Positions 25,588 to 35,577 are shown, counted from the first letter of the stretch. The stretch is DNA of 64,000 nucleotides from Chloroflexota bacterium (GCA_023381565.1 JAMCRR010000096.1:187942-251941); one strand, 5' to 3'. A program made the numbers and translations. The notes: generated by a model not told the origin, from the letters alone.

Positions 25588-28314
25588 TTAAAAGCCTCGA
25601 TAATCACTTAAAGTAATTGTCCGTACCAGAGAGGGGATTGATTCTCTTGACCCATTTACAGGGATCAGGGACGATAGATCCATCGGGACGCGATGGCTGA
25701 TGAGTTTTGCCAGCAAACGAATCATCGATGGGTAGTCATCGGCACCCTTGCGATTGATCGACATGGCTGCATGAGGCCGCCCTTTGAGTATCTCTCCAAT
25801 CCACTTCGAGGAGTTGCTTCCGGCACCCAACTCGATAAAAATCCGTGCACCGTCCGCATATACCTGGTTGACCAAACGCGGGAAGTCCAGGGGTGAGCAA
25901 AGGGTTCTGGCGATTGAATGGGCAATCTTCTGGCTGTCGAGTTCCACCGGCTTGTATCCTGCGGCTGAATACAAGGCAATGTCTGGATTGTGATTGATCG
26001 GAAATGTGTGCAGCTTGACGAGTTCGTCATATCCTGAAGCCATTGGCTCGCAATGCAGAACGTGATCGAAAGGCGCCCTGAGTGAGGAGCAGTGTAAACG
26101 TTGGATCACGTTTCTACAGCCTTGCGGATCGCCGCCGATCACCACTTGCCGGGGGGTATTGATATGGGTCAGGTATACGCGCTGCTCAGATGCAAGCTCT
26201 GCGATTACTTTTTCGGGCGCAGTCATCAGCAGAAAATTCTGCCAGAGGTTGTCGTCCACTGCCTCTTCCTGAGCGGGAGGCATTCCCCAGAAGCTGCGCA
26301 CTGCATTTTTCGGCCCGGTAAGTTGCGAACGGAATAAAGATGAAGAGTTGAGCTGGCTGCTGCCCGGGTCGGCGTCTTTCCAGACCTGCGTGGCGAAAAA
26401 CATACTTGTTTCGCCCAGGCTGTAGCCAAAAGCAGAACGCGGATGGATACCGAAATACTCACGGAGGATCAGGGTAAATAAGACCGCTACGCTCGTTCCC
26501 GAAGTCAGCATGGCAATCGCATCTTGATTTAACCTGGCCTCATAAGCTTCGATTTCCTGAGAAGATAACGCCGATAAGCTGCGTGGGTAAAGAGTTAATT
26601 CCTGCAGAACCTGCCCTATATCTCGGGTCTGGTCAGAAAATAAGGTGTAGACTTTTGGGAAAAGGTGGAAAAGGTCTTTTCCCAAGCCGATGAATGAGTT
26701 AAACGCTCCCGGGTAGACAAAAGACACCCCGCCTGAGTATCCTAAGGGATCGGCTGTGAAATAGCTGCCTAAGGGCGTCTGCCAATCGGCATGCTTATCT
26801 ACAGCCGTCTGTATCCCGTTTTGGGCATACTCGATCTCTTTCACCAGCTCGTCCTGATTTCCACCGACGAGGCTTAACGCGTAATAGGCTTCTGGGTGAG
26901 CCAGATACTCCCGGATAGCTTGAATCGAGAGAGTGCGATAATCGCCTCCCTCTGAAAGCATGGTCTTGAGAGTGGCCAACTGACTCAGGATTCCCAAGGG
27001 TGAGGAGGCGGTTAAGGGAAGCAAGCGAAATGCCTGATGGGTAAGGAATTGGTTCTCGGGGACTGCGTGCAATCCGTTCTCGGTGATCAGAATATGAACG
27101 CCTGCACCGTCCGGCGACTGATCGTGCAGGTCAGCCACCCGGCGCTGACCTGCCCCCACGAACCAGGATTTAGAGCCAGATGGAATATAAAAAGCTGAGC
27201 CTTCCAGGATTGAAGGTGTTTCAGAAGCCTGCCATGGGGAAAAGGATGGCAAGACTCGATGGTACAGGCACCAGGCAGCTTTGATCAGGCCTGCCAGCCC
27301 GGATAATCGGCGTGTATCTCCGACGAGCGCCTGGAGACTCCCGAATGCACATGTCAGCCCCGCATCCGATTTCGGATACATCTTTGCCAGACCCGACAAT
27401 CCCACGGAGTTGTCTTTTATTTCCGACCACGGTACTGCTTCAAGATACCCTACTTCAGAAGAGGGTATCTCATTTAGGGTAAATGCGTTCTGACACGCGC
27501 ATTCTACACTCCCTATCGGATCGGACACTGCTGCAGAATCGCCATCCTGCTCACCGGTGGGGAGTCGCTCGATTATTCCATAGATCTTCTCATGGCCTGC
27601 CTGCGCGTCGGGTATTCTTCTCACCACGACTGCCGCAGCGCCTTCTCCTTGCGGGAAAAGCAGGCTTTCTATAGACGCTTCGGGCGAAGGTTGGATTTGC
27701 ATCGGGGTTCGTCCGGGGATGTCGTGCAAGAGATCGATTGCGCCGATCAGGACTGCATCTGCTTCATGAGCCGCCAGTATTCCTGCGGCTGAATGCAGAG
27801 CTTGGGTGAGAGGGCTGCGATCATTCGAGATAGCCAGGGTGGGACCGGTGAAATCCCACAGGTTTGAAATCCAGAAAGGCAGAGTATTACCCTGATTGCT
27901 GCCAGCTACCGGCTCGCCAATCATTAATTTATCAGGACCGGCAATCACAATCACACCGATTTCACACGAAAGATCGTTTTCACAACTGAAACCTGCGTCA
28001 AGCAGTGCACGACGGGCAACTTTGAGCATGAGCAGGTCTTCCGCCGGTAGAGTGCCGACCTCATCCGGAGAGATACCCAGCTCGGCAAGATCCAGGTCGA
28101 AGGAGCTGATGCGTGAGATCAGTACATTTTCCTTCCGTGATAGACTCTCTCGGATTGCGACTTGCTCAAATGCCGGCGCAGAGGAATAGATGCCCTGACC
28201 GAGAGCATCTATTCCATCGTAATCCCCTACAATGGCGTCCATACCGGTGATAGCCATTCGAATTTGCGGTGTGGATGCAGAACTTTGAGTTTTCGGAGGA
28301 AGCGAAGTTGCCAT
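25588..28314 (-). CDS. pfaB: PfaB-like protein: inactive ketosynthase plus acyltransferase
   Basis: 908 residues. Residues of about 15-440 follow the ketosynthase fold but lack catalytic residues: the place of the active cysteine reads ISNDRSPL, the EAHGTGT histidine is replaced by EAVPWSE, and the GH histidine by GDTRR. The second half (about 515-870) is an acyltransferase with active serine in FGYSLGETSM (about 631) and a later INTPRQVVIGGD strand. This pseudo-KS plus AT arrangement matches PfaB of PUFA synthases, whose AT is thought to influence the final product. It could also stand in for the missing CLF. Overlap with neighbours is nil: it starts 24 bases after the KR-DH gene. Confidence 0.88.
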   Translation of the reverse strand: MATSLPPKTQSSASTPQIRMAITGMDAIVGDYDGIDALGQGIYSSAPAFEQVAIRESLSRKENVLISRISSFDLDLAELGISPDEVGTLPAEDLLMLKVARRALLDAGFSCENDLSCEIGVIVIAGPDKLMIGEPVAGSNQGNTLPFWISNLWDFTGPTLAISNDRSPLTQALHSAAGILAAHEADAVLIGAIDLLHDIPGRTPMQIQPSPEASIESLLFPQGEGAAAVVVRRIPDAQAGHEKIYGIIERLPTGEQDGDSAAVSDPIGSVECACQNAFTLNEIPSSEVGYLEAVPWSEIKDNSVGLSGLAKMYPKSDAGLTCAFGSLQALVGDTRRLSGLAGLIKAAWCLYHRVLPSFSPWQASETPSILEGSAFYIPSGSKSWFVGAGQRRVADLHDQSPDGAGVHILITENGLHAVPENQFLTHQAFRLLPLTASSPLGILSQLATLKTMLSEGGDYRTLSIQAIREYLAHPEAYYALSLVGGNQDELVKEIEYAQNGIQTAVDKHADWQTPLGSYFTADPLGYSGGVSFVYPGAFNSFIGLGKDLFHLFPKVYTLFSDQTRDIGQVLQELTLYPRSLSALSSQEIEAYEARLNQDAIAMLTSGTSVAVLFTLILREYFGIHPRSAFGYSLGETSMFFATQVWKDADPGSSQLNSSSLFRSQLTGPKNAVRSFWGMPPAQEEAVDDNLWQNFLLMTAPEKVIAELASEQRVYLTHINTPRQVVIGGDPQGCRNVIQRLHCSSLRAPFDHVLHCEPMASGYDELVKLHTFPINHNPDIALYSAAGYKPVELDSQKIAHSIARTLCSPLDFPRLVNQVYADGARIFIELGAGSNSSKWIGEILKGRPHAAMSINRKGADDYPSMIRLLAKLISHRVPMDLSSLIPVNGSRESIPSLVRTITLSDYRGF

Positions 28315-28338
28315 TAATTGCTAATTACCATCAAAATA

Positions 28339-30066
28339 TTAGGATTTACCAATAAAGCGTTTCAACTGTTTGCTGATTGTCCCTTCCAGCCCGGTTATCC
28401 GCACGAAGAGCTGGCCTTGCTCGTCTTGTACAAGGATATCCCCTACCACGGAAGTCTCCGATTGGGATACGACTTCCATCGAGACATAAAACCGGGTGTT
28501 GAACGGCACCGGCCGGAACTGCTCGAACTTGTCCAGGCTGGAGGGCAGGCAGGGCGCTTGATAATAAGCTTGCGCCCAAATCAAGAGGCATTGGACAATC
28601 GTATCATATATATACGGGTTCGCCGTTTGAACCGGGAATTGTCCCTGGGTGTGCTCTTCCACCTGAGGAAGGTAGCACTGCATCGTGAGCTTGTTTGAAT
28701 CAAGACTCAATACTCGTTCCACTCCCTGGAAAGAAGGACCGTGGAAAAGGGTACCGTTATGATAAAGATCGACCTCTTCTGCACCCTTCACGGGGTTCGC
28801 GTAGACCACATCCAAAGGCTCAATATGGGGGATTTCGGGCAGTTTGCGGACCAAAGTAACCTGAAGACTGTAATGGTAAAAAGTACGCCCTTTCTGGTTT
28901 TGGCTCCATATCACAGCATCGAACTTGACCGAGCCGTTTTTATATACTTCTTTCAAGTCCAGAACGTAATCTTTCGAGGTATTATCTTCGAAGACGATCC
29001 CTTTGAGGACCTTAAAATTTTCCAGGCTTAAAAAAGTGTAACCGGGGTACATTTGTTCGCAGGAATTCACTATCCACAGAGCAGCGCATGTAGCTGGGAG
29101 AACAGGATGATCGCCAATCACGTGGTCATATAAGAAGGGGTTATCCTCGAGCTTGAGCTTCCGGCGGATGCGGAATGTTTTCAGCTCACCGCTGAGTTCA
29201 GAGGCCATCACTACGGGCTGGCTTCCGACGACAACCTGGACGGATTGGTTGTTTCCAGAGGTCAGCTCGTTTACCAGCAGGCGCGTTCCAGCCTCCATCG
29301 GGATAACCTGGATGTTCCGTTCAGTGAAAGCCTTCTTCAGCTCAGGCGTGACCATGCCGCCATCCCAGGGGCCCCAATCGATCGAGACCACATGGCAGGC
29401 GGGATGGTATTTTTTCAGCAGATAAGCCGATTTGTTTAGAATCTCGTTTGCAATTGCGTAGTCTGCCTGGCCAACATTTCCAAAGAAACCGACGATTGAA
29501 GAGAAAAGGATCAAGAAGTCAAGCTGGCCAGGGGGGACGCAGGTCACCAGGTTCTCCAGGCCATCCACTTTTGGCGACAGAACGGTATCGAAATCGCTCC
29601 CGGTCTTCTTCTCGATCAACTTATCTGCCAGGCTGCCTGCACCGTGGATGATGCCGGTAATAGGCCCTAATTTTGCCACCACCGGCGCCAACTGCTGCAA
29701 TCCATCGAGGTCGGACACGTCTGCGGAGAGATACTGCGCTTGGCCTCCCGCTGCCTGCACAGCCTCGAGGGTATGTTTGATTTCGTTTGTGGATTGGATA
29801 CGCCGATAGATCTTCTGGACAGCCATGGGAGTTGGTTTTTCCCCGTTTGCCGTCAGATCGTTCATGATGTGCCTTTTGATCTCGGTTTCATCCCGGCATG
29901 TGCTTGCCCAGGCTGGTTCCGGCTCGGCAATGGAGGAACGCCCCAACAAGATGAATTTGCAATGAGCAAATTTAGCCAGCTCGATTACGCACTGCGCGGT
30001 GATCCCCCTGGCGCCGCCGGTGACCAGGACCACGGAATCCGGATGAATTAAGGGTTCAGCGTTCAT
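28339..30066 (-). CDS. Ketoreductase-dehydratase protein, C-terminal part of a split PfaA
   Basis: 575 residues. The N-terminal 290 residues are a catalytic KR of the short-chain dehydrogenase type: NADP loop VLVTGGARGIT, then FSSIVGFFGNVGQADYAIAN with the active serine and tyrosine. From about 320 a polyketide-type dehydratase follows, with YDHVIGDHPVLPATCA (catalytic His) and IYDTIVQCL, a DxxxQ motif. The start overlaps the stop of the large synthase by four bases (ATGA), preceded by GAGG, so translation is coupled. In known PfaA proteins KR and DH are part of one chain with the ACPs; the structural half of this KR is at the end of the upstream protein. Confidence 0.92.
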   Translation of the reverse strand: MNAEPLIHPDSVVLVTGGARGITAQCVIELAKFAHCKFILLGRSSIAEPEPAWASTCRDETEIKRHIMNDLTANGEKPTPMAVQKIYRRIQSTNEIKHTLEAVQAAGGQAQYLSADVSDLDGLQQLAPVVAKLGPITGIIHGAGSLADKLIEKKTGSDFDTVLSPKVDGLENLVTCVPPGQLDFLILFSSIVGFFGNVGQADYAIANEILNKSAYLLKKYHPACHVVSIDWGPWDGGMVTPELKKAFTERNIQVIPMEAGTRLLVNELTSGNNQSVQVVVGSQPVVMASELSGELKTFRIRRKLKLEDNPFLYDHVIGDHPVLPATCAALWIVNSCEQMYPGYTFLSLENFKVLKGIVFEDNTSKDYVLDLKEVYKNGSVKFDAVIWSQNQKGRTFYHYSLQVTLVRKLPEIPHIEPLDVVYANPVKGAEEVDLYHNGTLFHGPSFQGVERVLSLDSNKLTMQCYLPQVEEHTQGQFPVQTANPYIYDTIVQCLLIWAQAYYQAPCLPSSLDKFEQFRPVPFNTRFYVSMEVVSQSETSVVGDILVQDEQGQLFVRITGLEGTISKQLKRFIGKS

Positions 30067-33000
30067 GCATTCACCTCATTCGTCTGAGGAGTATCCACCA
30101 CCAGGGTTGTCCGACCCCGCGGACTGTAGCCAACCTCGGTGATCAATCGGTTCGGGTCGTAAAATTCTGCCAGAATCCGTTGAGTCGACTCTTCGGGCCC
30201 AAACTCCGGGCTCAGGTCGATTGCCCGGCAAAAGACCGGTTCCCATTCCAGGTTGAGGGTTTTAACCAGCCCAAATAAACCGCCGGTCACCGGGTCAAAC
30301 TCCGTGCCTTCGCCCAGGCCAAACTCGCCGTCAAGCCGGACGACGCTCATGAAAGCGCTGCGGACCTGATGGGAAGCCTGCATCAGAGGCTCTTTCAGGT
30401 GCTTTGCCGCCAGGAATACCGATTTGATGATCTCCTTCTCGGGATCCGATAGTGCAAATTTCTCCTGCTTTTCCTGGATTGCCGGGTTTAGATGGATGAA
30501 AGTACCCACCGGACCATAGTCGGTCTGAATTGCCGAGAGCTGGTGTCCAATTTCATCATCACTGGTTTGCGCCAGGCTCAGGCGTAAGACGCCCTCTGGA
30601 AGTTCGGCCTGAGTAGGGATCAAGGTCTGCGGGAAACCCAGCACGACCACCCGGAACCCTCTTTCGGTGAGAGCTCTGACAAATGACGTCGTCAACTGGG
30701 TGCCATCATCTGTTACCACGCAAGTGTACTCTTTAGGCATTGAAAATACGAACTGGTCGGGATCTGGGAGGGATTTCAAACGAACAGGACTGCGCTGGAG
30801 CAAATCGGTAGATGCGGCAGCTTCATTTGCCGGCGCCTGAGCGGCTTCCGCGGGTTGTGCCGGGGAGACTGACAGGTAATCCAAAATTTGCTGCAGGGTG
30901 CGCAACTCCGATAAAGCATCTGTACTCACTTTGGGTAAATTAGGAAATTGAGCCTGGATGGCGCCCATGATCTCGACGCGCTTGATCGAATCAATCCCCA
31001 GATCGGCTTCCATGTCCATGCCCAGGTCTAGCATTTCTGCCGGATAGCCGGTTTTTTCACTGACCACTTTACGCAACGCCTCCGCCAGGTCAGCTGGATC
31101 TACCGCAGCGGACGGGTTGAGAGGAGCAGGTTCGGTCGACGCAGCGGATTCCGGCAGGCCGGCTGAAGGGGACGCGGCAGCCGCCGAGAGGACAACTGGT
31201 GTTGACGAGGAGCTTGGAGAGGGTGGGTTGGATGCCAGCCGGTCAAGAATTTGACCCAGCGTCCGCAGCTCGGCGAGCTCATCGGCATTTACCTGAGGTA
31301 GTTCCGGGAACCGGGTTTGCATCGCTCCCATAATTTCGACCCGTTTGATCGAGTCGATTCCCAGATCGGCTTCCATGTCCATGTCCAGGTTGAGCATTTC
31401 AGCCGGATACCCGGTCTTTTCTGATACGATCTTCAATAACGAATCGGTCATGTTCGTCTGATTTGATTGAGACGTCGCTGTAGGGGCTACAGCTTTGACC
31501 TCAGACGAGGATGTTTCGGGTGTTCTAGGCGCTGTATCTGTTGACGATGCGGCAGGAGCATTCTTCGACAAATATTCCCCAATTTGGGCAAGCGTACGCA
31601 GCTCCGCAAGCGCCTCAGGGTCGATTTTTGGAAGATCCGGGAAATGGGATTGCATCGCGCCTAAGATCTCGACTCGCTTGATCGAATCAATGCCCAGGTC
31701 GGCTTCCATATCCATCCCCGGTTCGAGCATTTCGACCGGATAGCCGGTTTTTTCGCCCACGATCATGAATAGAGCTTTAGTAATCGTCTCGCCATCCACA
31801 GAGCTGGCCGGAGCTGCTGCAGTAGAGCTAATCTCAGGAGGCGGCGTAATTGATGGGGCAGGTTTGAACCCGTTACTGCTGGCCTTTTGCACAGGGTGAG
31901 CAGCCGGGATAGGCTCGAGTACTGGAGCGGGTAACGTGGGTGGTTTCGATACAGGGCTTGAAATTTGCCCAGAGTTTACTGACGGCCGCGCAGGTGTGCT
32001 CGATAGAGGTGCTGCGCCAGTGGATAATAACTGCTGCTGCTGACCGACCAGATCAAACAGGTGGTTTGAAAAATCTGCCTGGCTGTTCAGGTATTTTTCG
32101 TGAACATGCAAAGTTTCTTGCTGCAGGTCATGAAAGCGAGCCATACTGCGCTCGAGGCTTTCCAGAACGGTGGCGAGGCGTTCACCGGTCTGTGTATTTA
32201 CCCCGTTCGAAAAGGCAGCATACCCAAGCTGCATAATCTGGGAGAAGGTCTTGGAATATTCCACCTGGTTAGCCAGGTATTGCTCGTGAAGGTGGATAGT
32301 CTCGCTCTGGTGAGCCTGGATTTGAGCCAGGCCGCGTTCCAGATATCCGAGAACCTGGTCAACATCGATACTTGTGACTTGAGCAGTCCAGGGATCCGGA
32401 GCGGGTGCAGCCTGAACGGGGTTGGCGCCAGGCTGAGCAGGGATAGGAGCTGGCGGCATCGCCGCGCTGGTGGGTAAGGCAGCCGCAGGAACAGCCGTGG
32501 CGGGCAGGTGCAAATGCCCTCCTTCCTTCAAGGCATTTTCGAAAGCTTGCTGGGTTTTCTCGGTGATATAGTAGCCGCCGTTGAGTTTAACGGTGACAGG
32601 GCTCTTCTTTTTCGCCGGAGCAGGTCTGGGAAGCCGCTGGAATGGGTCCACATCGCCGAGGGCGAGGCCGGCTACCCGCAGCTGGAGGACCGCTTCGCGC
32701 AGCTGCCGGTCGCTGTCACCGGAGGGGTTTCCGTTCAAAGCGATGGCGAAATGCGGTTTCCCGGCAAGGATATTTTTTACCAGGTTGGTCAGGACGTTTT
32801 TCGGTCCAAACTCGATGAAATAGAATCCACCCTCCGCGTAGATGGCTTCGATCTCATCCTTCCAGAGCACGGACTTGAGGATATGTCCGGTGAGGGTCTT
32901 GCGGATGCTTTCAGGGTCGGAGGAGTAGCGCTTGCCTGTGGTATTGGAGAAGACCGGGATCGATGGAGGGTTGAAGGTAACCGCCTGGATTGCTTCTGTA

Positions 33001-35429
33001 AAAGGTATTTGAGCGTGGGCAACCAGTGAGGTATGGAAAGCTGCCGAGACCTGCAGCTGGACGATCGAATAGCCCTTTTCGCTCAAGGCTTGCTTTATCT
33101 GAGCGATGGCAGGTTTGGACCCGGCCAAGACCGCCTGGTTATTTGAGTTGAAATTCGCCAGGGTAATCTCAGGGAAAGCCTTGAGTTCTTCTTGGATCTT
33201 GGTGATATCCCCTTTGACTGCTAACATGGTTCCGGCGTCAAAATTGGGGTCATCAGGAGCAGCCATGGCTTTACCGCGTGCCTTCGCCAGCTTGAAAAAA
33301 TCCTTTTGGCTTAATACGCCTCCCGCCCACAGGGCGGTAAGCTCGCCGAAGCTGTGCCCGGCAGCGAAATCCGCCTTGAGACCGCCTGCCTGAAGGATCT
33401 GATACAAGCCGGCGCTCAGCGTGCCGATAGCTGGTTGAGCGAATTCGGTGCGCTGGAGCTTTTTTCCCTGGGTGTCTTTTTGAGCGGGATCGAACACTGG
33501 GACAGGGAAAACTGTATTGGAGAGCGATTCGAGGCCATCCTCGACAAAAAGATGGTCCATAGCTCCAAACGTTTCGCGGATCGTGGGGAAGTTAACAGCC
33601 AGGTCTCGGCCCATATCCGGATATTGCGAGCCCTGCCCCGAGAACAGAGCCACCACCTTGCCTGAGGGGTTCAGGCTGGATTTGCGGTAGAAGATGCCCT
33701 GGGGGAGTTCCCAGGCTTCTTCGCCGGGTTTTGCAGCGAGTTCTTTGACGGCTTTCTGAAGCTGGTCGATGGCTTCCTTTGCATTTCGTGCGAGAAAGCC
33801 GAGGCGCGCTGAGCCGGCTTCTGGTCGCAGATTTTTGCTCCTTTGCACCAGTTCGTTAAAATAGATGCCGCCGTCTACAGGCAGTAACTTCTGCAGTGTC
33901 GCGCTGCATAGTTCGGTCAGCTGTTTGGAGTCGGGGGCTGCCAGCAATATCGCTTGCGGGGCGGGTTGGATGCGGTATGGGCCTGGATGGTCGTCTTCGT
34001 ATTCTTCAAGGACGAGATGAAAATTAGTGCCGCCAAAACCGAAGGAGCTGACGCCGGCCCGGCGAGGCGTCCCGCCTGCAGGGCGGATCCAGGGACGAGT
34101 CTCGGTATTGATATAAAAGGGCGAATCGTCGATGCCGAGTTTGGGGTTGGGCTTATCGACGTTAATTGTCGCTGGAAGGACTTTATGATGCAAAGCCAGG
34201 GCAATTTTCATCAGGCTGGCGGAACCTGCCGCGGCTTTGGTATGGCCGATCTGAGATTTTACGCTACCCAGGGCAATGGTTTGCTTGTTGGGGTTATTCT
34301 CTCCCAACACCAGCTTGAGCGATCCTACTTCGGCAGGGTCACCGGCGTTCGTCCCAGTACCGTGAGCCTCAACCAATCCGATCGTGGATGGAGCAATACC
34401 TGCATCTTCATAAGCACGGCGCAGGGCTTTCGCCTGGCCTTCCGGTCGGGGAGCGTAAATACTCTTGAAGCGGCCGTCGCTCGAGCTGCCGACGCCTTTG
34501 ATCACAGCATAGATCCGGTCGTGATCGCGCTCGGCATCTGCCAGGCGCTTAAGAACGAATAAGCCGATGCCTTCTCCAACCATCATCCCATCCGCATCAG
34601 CATCGAATGGGCGCGCGTTCTGGCTTTTCGAGAACGCGGGCGTTTTGCTGAAGCACATATACGCGCCGATGGAGTTGTCGGTATCCACGCCGCCGGTAAT
34701 CATCATATCGGCGCGACCTTCGACCAGCTCGCCAATCGCCATCCTCACTGCAGCCAGAGAGCTGGCGCAGGCAGCATCGACCACGCAGTTGGTCCCCCCC
34801 AGGTCCAGGCGGTTAGCAATCCGCCCTGCGATTACATTACCAATCGTGCCGGGGAAGGAATTTTCTTCCCAATTTACATAGGCGAGTTTGATTCTTTCGA
34901 TGATTTTATTGGTGTCCTCATCGGAAACGCCGTAGCTTTTCAGCACCTTCTCCCAAACCGGATACTGAAGCCTGGCCATCAGGGGTGTATACAGCTTGGT
35001 TTCAACTCCGACGACACCCAGAATCACCCCAACCAAATCCCGGTTGAATTGCTTGCCTTCACCATAGCCGGCGTCTTCCATGGCTTCTTTGGCGATGACC
35101 AGAGATAGGAGCTGGGATACATCGGTAGCTTCGAGTATATTTGGTGGCAGACCGAATTCCAGGGGGTCGAAATCAACGTCGGGGATAAAACCGCCTCGTT
35201 TGCAGTAGGTCTTATCCGGAGCAGCCGGATCAGGATCGTAATAATCGTCAACGTTCCATCGCGAAGGTGGCACTTCGCGGATGCAATCCATTTTTTGAAT
35301 GATGTTTTCCCAATATTGTTCTAGATTGTTCGATTCGGGGAAAATTGACGCCATCCCAATGATGGCAACCTGAACCACGCCGGTCGACAGTTTATTGACA
35401 TTGGCATGGTCGCGTTCCTGAACCTTCAT
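30063..35429 (-). CDS. pfaA: PfaA-like iterative synthase: KS-AT-coiled coil-3xACP-structural KR
   Basis: 1788 residues from the ATG at 35427-35429 (GGAGG eight bases upstream); a TTG further upstream is less likely. The KS (about 20-460) has active cysteine in VDAACASS (about 221), VEAHGTGT and GSVKSQIGHTKAAAG. The AT (about 590-910) has GHSFGE serine near 693. Residues 1010-1135 hold two copies of a helical module with QxETxHxHExYL. Three nearly identical ACPs follow, each with LGIDSIKRVEI (serines near 1248, 1358, 1480), joined by Ala/Pro/Ser-rich linkers. The last 240 residues are the non-catalytic half of a KR. Several ACPs in a row are characteristic of PUFA-type synthases. First gene of the lipid synthase operon. 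Confidence 0.94.
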   Translation of the reverse strand: MKVQERDHANVNKLSTGVVQVAIIGMASIFPESNNLEQYWENIIQKMDCIREVPPSRWNVDDYYDPDPAAPDKTYCKRGGFIPDVDFDPLEFGLPPNILEATDVSQLLSLVIAKEAMEDAGYGEGKQFNRDLVGVILGVVGVETKLYTPLMARLQYPVWEKVLKSYGVSDEDTNKIIERIKLAYVNWEENSFPGTIGNVIAGRIANRLDLGGTNCVVDAACASSLAAVRMAIGELVEGRADMMITGGVDTDNSIGAYMCFSKTPAFSKSQNARPFDADADGMMVGEGIGLFVLKRLADAERDHDRIYAVIKGVGSSSDGRFKSIYAPRPEGQAKALRRAYEDAGIAPSTIGLVEAHGTGTNAGDPAEVGSLKLVLGENNPNKQTIALGSVKSQIGHTKAAAGSASLMKIALALHHKVLPATINVDKPNPKLGIDDSPFYINTETRPWIRPAGGTPRRAGVSSFGFGGTNFHLVLEEYEDDHPGPYRIQPAPQAILLAAPDSKQLTELCSATLQKLLPVDGGIYFNELVQRSKNLRPEAGSARLGFLARNAKEAIDQLQKAVKELAAKPGEEAWELPQGIFYRKSSLNPSGKVVALFSGQGSQYPDMGRDLAVNFPTIRETFGAMDHLFVEDGLESLSNTVFPVPVFDPAQKDTQGKKLQRTEFAQPAIGTLSAGLYQILQAGGLKADFAAGHSFGELTALWAGGVLSQKDFFKLAKARGKAMAAPDDPNFDAGTMLAVKGDITKIQEELKAFPEITLANFNSNNQAVLAGSKPAIAQIKQALSEKGYSIVQLQVSAAFHTSLVAHAQIPFTEAIQAVTFNPPSIPVFSNTTGKRYSSDPESIRKTLTGHILKSVLWKDEIEAIYAEGGFYFIEFGPKNVLTNLVKNILAGKPHFAIALNGNPSGDSDRQLREAVLQLRVAGLALGDVDPFQRLPRPAPAKKKSPVTVKLNGGYYITEKTQQAFENALKEGGHLHLPATAVPAAALPTSAAMPPAPIPAQPGANPVQAAPAPDPWTAQVTSIDVDQVLGYLERGLAQIQAHQSETIHLHEQYLANQVEYSKTFSQIMQLGYAAFSNGVNTQTGERLATVLESLERSMARFHDLQQETLHVHEKYLNSQADFSNHLFDLVGQQQQLLSTGAAPLSSTPARPSVNSGQISSPVSKPPTLPAPVLEPIPAAHPVQKASSNGFKPAPSITPPPEISSTAAAPASSVDGETITKALFMIVGEKTGYPVEMLEPGMDMEADLGIDSIKRVEILGAMQSHFPDLPKIDPEALAELRTLAQIGEYLSKNAPAASSTDTAPRTPETSSSEVKAVAPTATSQSNQTNMTDSLLKIVSEKTGYPAEMLNLDMDMEADLGIDSIKRVEIMGAMQTRFPELPQVNADELAELRTLGQILDRLASNPPSPSSSSTPVVLSAAAASPSAGLPESAASTEPAPLNPSAAVDPADLAEALRKVVSEKTGYPAEMLDLGMDMEADLGIDSIKRVEIMGAIQAQFPNLPKVSTDALSELRTLQQILDYLSVSPAQPAEAAQAPANEAAASTDLLQRSPVRLKSLPDPDQFVFSMPKEYTCVVTDDGTQLTTSFVRALTERGFRVVVLGFPQTLIPTQAELPEGVLRLSLAQTSDDEIGHQLSAIQTDYGPVGTFIHLNPAIQEKQEKFALSDPEKEIIKSVFLAAKHLKEPLMQASHQVRSAFMSVVRLDGEFGLGEGTEFDPVTGGLFGLVKTLNLEWEPVFCRAIDLSPEFGPEESTQRILAEFYDPNRLITEVGYSPRGRTTLVVDTPQTNEVNA

Positions 35430-35577
35430 AATCGATGCCTCCAGGCTGGTGGTATATGTGGAATGTTGCAATAGGTCATTCGATATCGCCTGAAACGCTC
35501 AGGTGAGATCATTACCTTGCTTGCTTTAACCCCCGGTTGGCGGTTTGGGTACGCTGCCAGGGAAGATACTCTCCGGT

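Noticed and set aside
21825-35429. Heterocyst-glycolipid (hgl) synthase cluster
   Set aside because: The PfaB-like and PfaD-type proteins plus three tandem ACPs fit the PUFA-synthase branch better; the two families are related, so phylogeny would be needed to exclude it fully.
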